A stretch of 9,061 nucleotides of DNA from Parachlamydiaceae bacterium (GTDB lineage Bacteria; Chlamydiota; Chlamydiia; Chlamydiales; Parachlamydiaceae). Below are positions 1 to 4,637 of this stretch, one piece after another (the stretch's first letter is position 1; the number at the start of each line of letters is the position of its first letter). The notes under the pieces were generated by a model. That model ran no database searches. It was not told the DNA's origin and was given only the letters and a program-made list of their open reading frames with translations. The translations under genes and the position numbers were made by a program. Location: positions 1 to 9,061 of the forward strand of contig JACDGH010000091.1 in assembly GCA_013815395.1 (NCBI GenBank), written 5' to 3'.

Positions 1-85
1 GGGGCGCAAGAAAGCTATTAGTCAAAAAATCATCTAGAACTCGCCCTAGGAACTATTATGTTCCTTGCGCCCCTACCGGGGCGCA
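1..85. repeat. Nested GC-rich inverted repeats around GGGGCGCA
   Basis: GGGGCGCAAG at 1-10 is the exact reverse complement of CTTGCGCCCC at 64-73. The same right arm also pairs with GGGGCGCA at 78-85, across a 4-base loop TACC. Three copies of one 8-base unit therefore form two alternative palindromes, a long one with a 53-base spacer and a tight hairpin. The sequence shows this directly. Whether it is a dispersed genomic repeat cannot be judged from one window. Confidence 0.65.
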
Positions 86-98
86 TTTATTTTATTAT
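66..98 (+). terminator. Candidate Rho-independent terminator
   Basis: A perfect 8-bp GC-rich stem (66-73 pairing with 78-85, loop TACC) is followed on the plus strand by the T-rich stretch TTTATTTTATTAT from 86. That fits an intrinsic terminator for a plus-strand gene left of the window. The T tract is interrupted by A residues, and the hairpin sits inside a cluster of other palindromes. It may therefore simply be one member of a repeat family. Confidence 0.4.
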
Positions 99-103
99 CT
101 AAT

Positions 104-134
104 CCCCGGGTTCCGCTAATCGCTGCACCCGGGG
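104..134. repeat. CCCCGGGT inverted repeat
   Basis: CCCCGGGT at 104-111 is the exact reverse complement of ACCCGGGG at 127-134, with a 15-base GC-mixed loop. Each arm contains the self-palindrome CCCGGG. No T tract follows, so it is not a terminator on either strand. It is read as part of the GC-rich palindrome cluster of 1-165. Confidence 0.55.
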
Positions 135-144
135 CTAATAACGA

Positions 145-162
145 TTCCCCCGACTGGGGGAA
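145..162. repeat. TTCCCCC hairpin
   Basis: TTCCCCC at 145-151 pairs perfectly with GGGGGAA at 156-162, across the 4-base loop GACT. It is the third compact palindrome in this region. No run of T follows on either strand, which argues against a terminator. Confidence 0.55.
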
Positions 163-245
163 GGGCATTTGCTCCACCTAAAAGAGACTATTTGGAACGA
201 AATATGGAAAATGTTTTTCAGGGGATTTTTAGCCAGATTGACCAG

Positions 246-268
246 CCTAGCCCGAGTTTACAAGATAT
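246..268 (+). repeat. Left terminal inverted repeat of the insertion sequence
   Basis: This 23-base segment is an exact reverse complement of 2149-2171. Inward the match stops at 269 and outward at 245. The four bases 247-250 (CTAG) may belong to a target duplication instead. Confidence 0.88.
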
Positions 269-305
269 CAACTCAATAAGACTTAAATCACTTATAATCA
301 ATATT

Positions 306-335
306 TTGCAAACTGTTTTTGTATTACCCTAAAAT
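306..335 (+). promoter_or_regulatory. Candidate transposase promoter
   Basis: TTGCAA (306-311) and TAAAAT (330-335) are spaced 18 bp apart, about 85 bases upstream of the transposase start. The first internal repeat (320-330) covers the spacer and touches the -10. If transposase binds that repeat, it would block its own promoter. The region is very AT-rich and other pairs can be drawn, so this is a weak call. Confidence 0.3.
320..332 (+). repeat. Subterminal repeat, left copy 1
   Basis: TGTATTACCCTAA recurs exactly at 388-400. Its first 11 bases recur inverted at 2086-2096. This copy begins 74 bases from the left end of the insertion sequence, mirroring the right copy, which ends 75 bases from the right end. 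It is probably a transposase-binding site. That role is inferred from position only. Confidence 0.6.
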
Positions 336-387
336 AATTAATTGAAATATATCTTATAAATATGCTAAAACACTATTTTATTAATAT

Positions 388-400
388 TGTATTACCCTAA
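388..400 (+). repeat. Subterminal repeat, left copy 2 (transposase leader)
   Basis: This is a second exact copy of TGTATTACCCTAA, 68 bases after the first and 18 bases before the transposase ATG. It has no mirror partner at the right end. Its place immediately ahead of the ribosome site (AGGA at 411-414) suggests a control site for transposase expression rather than an end-recognition site. Confidence 0.55.
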
Positions 401-418
401 CCATCTCTTGAGGAATAT

Positions 419-2092
419 ATGGGAAGCATAATTAAAAAAATAAAACATGGACGTCCTTATTACTATGCTGTTAAATCAGCTCGTGTGAATGGTAAACCAC
501 GAATAGTTTGGCAGAAGTATCTGGGAACATTTGATCAACTAATTGAAAACAAACAATCTGAAAAACCAATCGAAAGTGTTATTTCTGAAGCTGGAGGGGT
601 TTTAACTCTGCTGAATATAGCAAATAGAATCAATCTTTTAGATGTTATTAACCAGCAAAGCATAAAGAAAAAACAAGGCCCTACCTTGGGCCATTATATT
701 TTACTCGCTGTTTTAAACCGGGCTCTAGATCCATGTAGCAAGGTTCAAATTAGTGACTGGTACGAAGGCACAATACTGCCCCGCATTTGGGGGTTTGATA
801 AAAAGGCCTTTACCAGCCAAGCTTTTTGGAATCATATGGATTTGCTTTCAGAAGAGTCGATTAAAACCATACAAGAACAAGTTTCACAGATAGTTCTGAA
901 AGAATTCCAACTCGACCCATCGGTTTTTTTATACGATACTACAAATTTTTATACCTATATTGACTCATCTAATAAGCGTTGTACAATTGCTCAAAGAGGT
1001 CATAATAAAGCAAAGAAACACCATTTAAGACAGGTAAGCCTTGCATTAATAGTAACGAAAGATTGGCAGATTCCATTATTTCACCGCACTTATGAGGGAA
1101 ATCGACCAGACAGAGGACTATTTCCAGATATAGCAAGAGAACTTCATGAGAGTCATAAAAGAATTGTTCCGTCTGAGGAAAAAGTCACGTATGTGTTAGA
1201 TAAAGGAAATATCTCAGATAATGCTATGGAAGATATCATTGTGGGTGGACACCACTTTGTTATTGCTATACCTTCACCTCAGGTTTCTGAAATTTTTGAA
1301 ACAAATATAAAGATGTTTGAACCTTTACAGACTATAGCAGGGACAAAAGTTTATTGCGAATTTGTTCAATATTGCGGCACAAAATGCATGTGCGTTCTTA
1401 CATATTCTGAAAGCTTCTTTACAGAACAATTAAATGGAATCAGTAATGATATGGTAAAGTGTCAGAGGGAGTTGAAGGAATATTACGATGCACTTAATAA
1501 ACGTCGTGATGGTACAGGTACAGGAAAGCCTCTAACTATAAAAGATGCGGAGAAAAGGATTAGGAGTATACTAGCAAAAGAATTTATGAAAGATTTATTC
1601 ACTGTCGAAATAAAAATGGTAAAGAAGGTACCTCAAATATCGTATTCATTAAATCGAGAACAATGTGATTTTCTGCTTAATCATAGATTAGGAAGAACAG
1701 CATTAATCAGTAATCATCTAAAATGGAACCCAGAAAATGTTATTGAGACTTATAGAAGTTTGAGTCATATCGAGGAAGCATTTAAAAGAATGAAAAATGT
1801 CGATTATTTACGTTGGCAACCTTCTTTTCACTGGACCGATCAAAAAATTCAAGTTCATGGATTATATTGCGTTTTAGCATTACTATTAGCAAGCCTTGCT
1901 AGAAAGGTTGCGTGTGAATCTGGAATTGAATTATCGCTCTGGAAGTTACTAGATGAAGTATCCGGAATTCGTGAAGTTGCTACAATATATCCTAAAGGGT
2001 CTTCTAAAGATGTGCTTAGTATAAGTCGTATGTCGCCAAAGCAGAAACAGCTTGCAGAGCTGTTTGAAATGCACAATTTTCTTTCAGGGTAA
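419..2092 (+). CDS. IS1634-type DDE transposase
   Basis: This enzyme cuts the insertion sequence at its ends and joins it to new target DNA, using an RNase H-like DDE active site. The 557-aa length fits the IS1634 branch of the IS4 superfamily. The basic N-terminus (residues 1-35, with GRPYYYAVKSARVNGK) is typical of these proteins and precedes a helical DNA-binding region. The likely catalytic residues are D173 in LYDTTNFY, D261 in VLDKGN, and E452 in YRSLSHIEEAFKRMK. In the last motif E452 lies seven residues before K459, the family's E-(6)-K spacing. A beta-strand and helical insertion fills 262-440 between the second D and the E, as expected for IS4-type enzymes. The start is ATG 419, preceded by GAGGA at 410-414. 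The stop codon lies inside the right subterminal repeat. No frameshift or missing catalytic residue is seen, so the enzyme is probably functional. Assignment to the IS1634 branch comes from recognising the motifs, not from a database search. Confidence 0.9.
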   Translation: MGSIIKKIKHGRPYYYAVKSARVNGKPRIVWQKYLGTFDQLIENKQSEKPIESVISEAGGVLTLLNIANRINLLDVINQQSIKKKQGPTLGHYILLAVLNRALDPCSKVQISDWYEGTILPRIWGFDKKAFTSQAFWNHMDLLSEESIKTIQEQVSQIVLKEFQLDPSVFLYDTTNFYTYIDSSNKRCTIAQRGHNKAKKHHLRQVSLALIVTKDWQIPLFHRTYEGNRPDRGLFPDIARELHESHKRIVPSEEKVTYVLDKGNISDNAMEDIIVGGHHFVIAIPSPQVSEIFETNIKMFEPLQTIAGTKVYCEFVQYCGTKCMCVLTYSESFFTEQLNGISNDMVKCQRELKEYYDALNKRRDGTGTGKPLTIKDAEKRIRSILAKEFMKDLFTVEIKMVKKVPQISYSLNREQCDFLLNHRLGRTALISNHLKWNPENVIETYRSLSHIEEAFKRMKNVDYLRWQPSFHWTDQKIQVHGLYCVLALLLASLARKVACESGIELSLWKLLDEVSGIREVATIYPKGSSKDVLSISRMSPKQKQLAELFEMHNFLSG

Positions 2093-2096
2093 TACA
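2086..2096 (-). repeat. Subterminal repeat, right copy (inverted)
   Basis: AGGGTAATACA is the reverse complement of TGTATTACCCT found at 320-330 and 388-398. It overlaps the last codons and stop (2090-2092) of the transposase. It is separated from the right terminal repeat by 52 bases. Left copy 1 is separated from the left terminal repeat by 51. Confidence 0.6.
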
Positions 2097-2148
2097 GTAA
2101 CATACATTTAAATGCATGATAGCAAGTAACTTGGAAATTTTTTTTTCA

Positions 2149-2171
2149 ATATCTTGTAAACTCGGGCTAGG
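2149..2171 (-). repeat. Right terminal inverted repeat of the insertion sequence
   Basis: This is an exact 23-base reverse complement of 246-268. The base after it (2172) no longer matches. CTAG at 2167-2170 could be the right copy of a 4-bp target duplication. A 10-base palindrome, CATTTAAATG at 2105-2114, lies between the transposase stop and this end. Confidence 0.88.
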
Positions 2172-2220
2172 GCGGGACGCCGCGGCTACCTTGGTGTGGG
2201 AGGCCTAGCCGAGGTAGCGG
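2170..2220. repeat. GC-rich module with imperfect hairpin
   Basis: The module GGGCGGGACGCCGCGG... begins exactly at the right edge of the insertion sequence. CTACCT at 2186-2191 pairs with AGGTAG at 2212-2217, enclosing a GC-rich loop that contains GGCCTAGCC. A diverged copy of the first 21 bases occurs at 2282-2302. The high GC in AT-rich surroundings resembles the palindromes at 1-165 on the other side of the element. Before insertion the two islands would have been within a few dozen bases of each other. Confidence 0.45.
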
Positions 2221-2281
2221 AACAAAATAGAACTTATTTTGCGAAGTGATTTGTTATAAATTGAGAAGATCAACTAGGTTT

Positions 2282-2302
2282 GGGCGAGACGCCCTGACTA
2301 CT
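2282..2302. repeat. Diverged copy of the GC-rich module
   Basis: GGGCGAGACGCC-CTGACTACT matches the start of the 2170-2190 module at about two-thirds of positions, including GGGCG-GACGCC and CTAC. It contains a perfect 5-bp stem, GGGCG/CGCCC, with a 3-base loop. The match is imperfect, so common origin is likely but not proven. Confidence 0.4.
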
Positions 2303-2349
2303 GCGTTGGTCCAATCTAAGTTTCAAAGAATAAGAAAAAACGCAAAAGT

Positions 2350-2428
2350 GGAGGGAAAAATGACGCTTAGAGAGAAAAATTAAGTTATGAATACAAAAAA
2401 AAAGCGAACTGTTAGAAAAAGACATTAG
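2350..2428 (+). other. Ribosome site with two tandem mini-ORFs (gene remnant or leader)
   Basis: GGAGGG at 2350-2355 stands 4 bases before ATG 2360, a better ribosome site than most in this window. The frame closes after seven codons (TAA 2381-2383). Three bases later ATG 2387 opens a second frame encoding a 13-residue, very basic peptide (MNTKKKRTVRKRH), ending with TAG 2426-2428. Alternatively, losing one GA from GAGAG at 2370-2374 would fuse the first ATG to a longer charged, coiled-coil-like frame (REKLSYEYKKKSELLEKD and onward). The segment may thus be a small frameshifted gene, a leader, or chance. No relative is recognised. Confidence 0.2.
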
Positions 2429-2431
2429 AAA

Positions 2432-2472
2432 GTTAAAAAATAAGAAAGGAGAAGGAGTGTCGCCACTCCTTC
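2432..2472 (-). terminator. Rho-independent terminator for the acidic-protein gene
   Basis: GAAGGAGTG at 2451-2459 is the perfect 9-bp complement of CACTCCTTC at 2464-2472, with a 4-base loop. Read on the minus strand, the hairpin starts 7 bases after the stop codon at 2480. It is followed by a pyrimidine-rich tract that includes six T (TCCTTTCTTATTTTTT). The placement fits the 2480-2812 gene and supports minus-strand transcription there. Confidence 0.65.
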
Positions 2473-2479
2473 AAAAAGA

Positions 2480-2812
2480 CTATTCCTCGCCTTCTTCTTC
2501 TTCTTCTTCTTCCTCTTCATCTTCAAAATCCTCGTCATCAAAATCGTCGCCTTCAAGCGTCGAAACTAATTCTTGGAATAGTGTAAAGTGGGCTAGAAGA
2601 GAGATTTTAGACTTACGGTCCATTTTATCTGGGCTTATGCCTTTAATCATACCTTGTAGGCTTTCTACAACGCCTAAAAGAAGATCAATTTCTTCAGGAC
2701 AGTCTTCAGAAGAAGCAATCGCCTCATCTAAATTTGTTTTAATTTCTTTTAAATCACTAGCAAGTGAAACGATATCGAAAGGAAGTTCGATTTCTTGATG
2801 TTTTGCACACAT
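2480..2812 (-). CDS. Small helical protein with Glu/Asp-rich C-terminal tail, unknown function
   Basis: I do not recognise this 110-aa protein. Residues 1-86 look like a mostly alpha-helical soluble domain (LASDLKEIKTNLDEAIASS, EIDLLLGVVESLQGMIKG, KISLLAHFTLFQELVSTL). There is no signal peptide or membrane segment. Residues 89-110 are an acidic tail with 19 Asp/Glu among 22, including nine consecutive Glu. Such tails often bind basic proteins or nucleic-acid-binding partners, but no function can be assigned. The start is supported by AAGG at 2820-2823, 7 bases upstream of ATG 2812. A terminator hairpin lies 7 bases past the stop. These signals favour this strand over the serine-rich frame read opposite. 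It is transcribed divergently from the 3081 gene. The Glu run is coded by seven tandem GAA codons, so tail length may vary by replication slippage. Confidence 0.75.
   Translation of the reverse strand: MCAKHQEIELPFDIVSLASDLKEIKTNLDEAIASSEDCPEEIDLLLGVVESLQGMIKGISPDKMDRKSKISLLAHFTLFQELVSTLEGDDFDDEDFEDEEEEEEEEEGEE
2492..2512 (-). repeat. (GAA)7 codon microsatellite
   Basis: Seven perfect TTC triplets on the plus strand read as seven GAA (Glu) codons of the minus-strand gene, with further GAG/GAA codons next to them. Slippage would add or remove Glu residues without breaking the frame. Confidence 0.7.
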
Positions 2813-3080
2813 AATACTACCTTAATTTTAAGGGTTGAATTGAAAAATACTGAGCTGAATTATGCAAATTATCTATTTTTTTTGCCAGTTTTTTTTCTCA
2901 AATATGAAGAAATATTTTCATAGAAAAACACTCTTTTCTTCTGAATAATCTTCTGCTCAGTATAATTAGGGTTTTTAAAATTAATTTTTACTATAAAGAC
3001 TATGCTAACAATAAATTTGACAAATTTTATTTTTAAATATAAAAATAGATTTATCTTAAAAACAAAAAAAAGGGGGTCTT
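2813..3080. promoter_or_regulatory. Divergent AT-rich promoter region
   Basis: This 268-base spacer separates two divergent genes and must carry promoters for both. The plus-strand promoter is visible (listed separately). On the minus strand I could not settle on a convincing -35/-10 pair. A TATACT hexamer (reverse of 2959-2964) is present without a good -35. A 9-base inverted repeat, ATACTGAGC (2847-2855) and GCTCAGTAT (2955-2963), flanks the minus-gene side, and its right arm overlaps that TATACT. Confidence 0.45.
3017..3045 (+). promoter_or_regulatory. Sigma-70-type promoter for the glycine-rich membrane protein
   Basis: A perfect -35 hexamer, TTGACA, lies at 3017-3022. The -10 is either TATAAA at 3038-3043 (15-bp spacer) or TAAAAA at 3040-3045 (17-bp spacer). 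Transcription would begin near 3050, leaving a leader of about 30 bases with a strong purine-rich ribosome site (AGGGGG, 3071-3076). This suggests solid housekeeping-type expression. Confidence 0.5.
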
Positions 3081-3398
3081 ATGGAATGGGTTAATTTGAT
3101 TATTAGTTTAATTAGTGGTGTGGCTGGTGGCAACCTTGCTGGTGCAAGTTTAAAAGATAAAAGTCTTGGAACACTAGGTAATTCTATTGCTGGCTTTTTT
3201 GGTGGCGGTATAGGAGCTGCTATTTTAAAGGCAATTGAAGGTGCTGCTCAAACTAGTACAGAAGTCGCACAGGGAGCAGCTCAGGCAGCACCAGGATTAG
3301 ATATTGGGAGCATCATAGGAGATATTGCAAGTGGTGGTATTGGTGGAGGTGCTTTGTTAGCTATTGTGTCGTTAATCAAAAACGCACTCAACAAATAA
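3081..3398 (+). CDS. Small glycine-rich membrane protein, unknown function
   Basis: This 105-aa protein of unknown function is almost certainly membrane-associated. Three hydrophobic, Gly/Ala-rich stretches are visible: residues 3-22 (WVNLIISLISGVAGGNLAGA), 29-52 (around LGTLGNSIAGFFGGGIGAAIL) and 75-99 (around SIIGDIASGGIGGGALLAIV). An Ala/Gln/Thr-rich linker (54-71) joins the last two, and the end is basic (KNALNK). Repeated GxxxG/Gly-zipper spacing (GFFGGGIG, GGIGGG) suggests tightly packed helices or oligomers. As I recall, short proteins with the core GGNLAGA...SLGTLGNSIAGxxGGGIG occur in many bacteria as uncharacterised proteins. I make no functional assignment; a holin- or bacteriocin-like pore is possible but unsupported. 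The start is ATG 3081 after AGGGGG. The gene has its own promoter and a downstream hairpin, so it is monocistronic. Confidence 0.8.
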   Translation: MEWVNLIISLISGVAGGNLAGASLKDKSLGTLGNSIAGFFGGGIGAAILKAIEGAAQTSTEVAQGAAQAAPGLDIGSIIGDIASGGIGGGALLAIVSLIKNALNK

Positions 3399-3442
3399 TA
3401 TTGCAGTTTGTTAATAATTTACCTAAATAACAACGCTAAATT

Positions 3443-3470
3443 CCCATGTTTGAAAAAAGCATGGGTCTTT
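3443..3470 (+). terminator. Terminator between convergent genes
   Basis: CCCATG (3443-3448) pairs with CATGGG (3460-3465), extended by a G-U and two A-U pairs around an A-rich loop. On the plus strand it is followed by TCTTTCACTTT. It lies 45 bases after the stop of the glycine-rich protein and 29 bases from the end of holB. It probably ends the plus transcript and may also serve the minus operon, though the tract on that side (AATTTAGC) is poor in T. Confidence 0.5.
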
Positions 3471-3493
3471 CACTTTGTCAAGATGGTTTATAA

Positions 3494-4597
3494 CTAGATT
3501 TTAATCAAATTGAGTTTCAGAAAAAGATTTTCGAAGCAAATATTTAACGAAGTCGACCTTTCGAGCGCGAGTCGAGCTTCTGAAAGCACCTTTTGCACCA
3601 ATTCAAGAGGCAGACTACCCCCTCGATGATAATTTTCTTCACAGACTGAGAGGTAATCGCCATGGATTGCGTATTGCCGATTACCGTTCACCCCAATCAT
3701 TTGTAAGTCACGATACCAACCAAGTATAATATTAAAAAGAGATTGAGCCTTTTGAGCTATATTCATAGCGACAGCTCCTTCAATTTCTTTTTCAATACTT
3801 TGCTTTTGAGCTGCAGAAAGATTATCCATGGCCTCTTTCTTGAGATAACCACGAACATCATCTTCAATTTCCTTCTTATCTAACTCCATCTGTTCGGCAA
3901 TTGCACCTGCACACTCTGCGATCTGCTTATAAGTTAATAGCTCGCTCTGAGACAATAAATTGATGACCATGGTGCGCAATGGGTCACCTCCTTGTTGAAT
4001 CAGCCGTAAAGCATTGCCTATGCTGCCTTGAGCTAGCAAAGCTATTGCTTGAGCTTCTTCGGAATTTTTTTGATGATGCTTCATCAGAAATGAAGCGACA
4101 TCTTCCTCTAAAAGCAATTTAAAGTAAATCATGCGGCAACGGGACAGCACTGTTGGCAGCAACGTTGAGGAAGAACTCGATAGCAAAATGATAATAGTAT
4201 CTAAGGGGGGTTCTTCAAATGTCTTCAATAAAGCATTAGCACTATACGATAACATTCGTTCAGCTTCGTGAAGAATGAAAACCTTATAATCGGCCTCAGA
4301 AGGTGAGAGATACACTTCTTGGCTGAATTGACGCATAGATGCAATGCTATGCATACCGATTTTGCCTTCGGGGCGGTAGACGCGAATATCCGGATGATTG
4401 CCAGATTGAATTTTATCTCGATGGCGACCATTTGGATCATTGAAGCAGATCACTTCTTTTGCGAAAGATTCAGCAAATAAACTTTTGCCCACCCCTTCTG
4501 GTCCAGCAAACAAAAGAGAATTCCCAATGGTTCCCCTTTCTATAACTCGCTTTAAATAGTTTTTTGCTGATACGTTACCAATAATATGATCGAACAT
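3494..4597 (-). CDS. holB: DNA polymerase III delta-prime subunit (clamp loader)
   Basis: Delta-prime is the AAA+-fold stator of the clamp-loader complex, which with delta and tau/gamma places the sliding clamp on primed DNA. The 367-aa protein opens with the family start MFDHIIGN and has a P-loop GPEGVGKS at 32-39. GNHPDIRVYRPEG follows at 66-78, then a degenerate Walker B FILHEAERM at 107-115, the sub-motif NALLKTFEEPP at 121-131, and the SRC motif at 152-154. The C-terminal half is helical, as in the clamp-loader collar. The four-cysteine zinc module usual near residues 50-65 is lost, and only C51 remains. Bacterial tau/gamma keeps a true DExx Walker B and is longer, so delta-prime is preferred. 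The start is ATG 4597, 40 bases after the tmk stop, with only a weak ribosome site. It is the last gene of the run, ending 96 bases from the convergent gene. Confidence 0.88.
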   Translation of the reverse strand: MFDHIIGNVSAKNYLKRVIERGTIGNSLLFAGPEGVGKSLFAESFAKEVICFNDPNGRHRDKIQSGNHPDIRVYRPEGKIGMHSIASMRQFSQEVYLSPSEADYKVFILHEAERMLSYSANALLKTFEEPPLDTIIILLSSSSSTLLPTVLSRCRMIYFKLLLEEDVASFLMKHHQKNSEEAQAIALLAQGSIGNALRLIQQGGDPLRTMVINLLSQSELLTYKQIAECAGAIAEQMELDKKEIEDDVRGYLKKEAMDNLSAAQKQSIEKEIEGAVAMNIAQKAQSLFNIILGWYRDLQMIGVNGNRQYAIHGDYLSVCEENYHRGGSLPLELVQKVLSEARLALERSTSLNICFENLFLKLNLIKI

Positions 4598-4637
4598 GAC
4601 ACTTATTGTTCTTTTTGTGGGTGTAGTGAAAACTTAA

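Larger units (their letters stand above)
1..245. other. Intergenic region with GC-rich palindromes, no convincing gene
   Basis: I see no supported gene between the left edge and the insertion sequence. The stretch holds three separate GC-rich inverted repeats in otherwise AT-rich DNA (listed separately), within about 165 bases. A short open frame starts with ATG at 204 and runs into the insertion sequence, ending at 332 (42 codons). It has only a weak GGA-type ribosome site and is not called as a gene. The gene that would be upstream on the plus strand, or downstream on the minus strand, lies outside the window. Confidence 0.6.
246..2171 (+). mobile_element. Intact IS1634-like insertion sequence (IS4 superfamily)
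   Basis: The element is bounded by a perfect 23-bp terminal inverted repeat, 246-268 against 2149-2171 (outer end CCTAGCCCGAG...). Between the ends lies one uninterrupted 557-codon DDE transposase. Total length is about 1.93 kb, normal for one-gene IS4-superfamily elements. The exact boundary is ambiguous. The outermost CTAG occurs on both sides (247-250 and 2167-2170) and is its own reverse complement, so it may be a 4-bp target duplication. In that case the element proper is 251-2166 with 18-bp ends. No other flanking direct repeat is visible. A second set of repeats lies about 75 bp inside each end. Perfect ends and an open frame suggest a recent insertion that may still be mobile. It sits between GC-rich palindromic segments and interrupts no recognisable gene. 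Confidence 0.88.
2172..2479. other. Intergenic region between the insertion sequence and the acidic-protein gene
   Basis: I see no convincing protein gene in this stretch. It holds the two GC-rich modules, a pair of mini-ORFs with a strong ribosome site (2350-2428), and a terminator hairpin near its right end. The part from 2330 to 2450 is A-rich on the plus strand. Confidence 0.55.

Noticed and set aside
1855..2103. Minus-strand frame over the end of the transposase
   Set aside because: It lies antisense to the conserved C-terminal part of an intact transposase and has no ribosome site or recognisable motif.
2203..2213. GCCTAGCCGAG resembling the outer end of the insertion sequence
   Set aside because: The resemblance to CCTAGCCCGAG covers about ten bases with a gap and does not extend inward. 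No second element end or transposase remnant is attached.
1..2480. CRISPR array, tRNA or rRNA in the repeat-rich left part
   Set aside because: The repeats are few, palindromic and irregularly spaced, with no regular spacer pattern. No tRNA cloverleaf or rRNA-like segment is visible.
2457..2798. Plus-strand serine-rich open frame of 113 codons
   Set aside because: It is antisense to the 2480-2812 gene. Its poly-Ser run is just the complement of the GAA repeat, it needs a GTG start inside a terminator hairpin, and it has no ribosome site. The opposite strand has a start signal and a terminator.
4225..4440. Minus-strand 71-codon frame inside holB
   Set aside because: It is an alternative frame within a well-supported clamp-loader gene, and the composition is non-protein-like.
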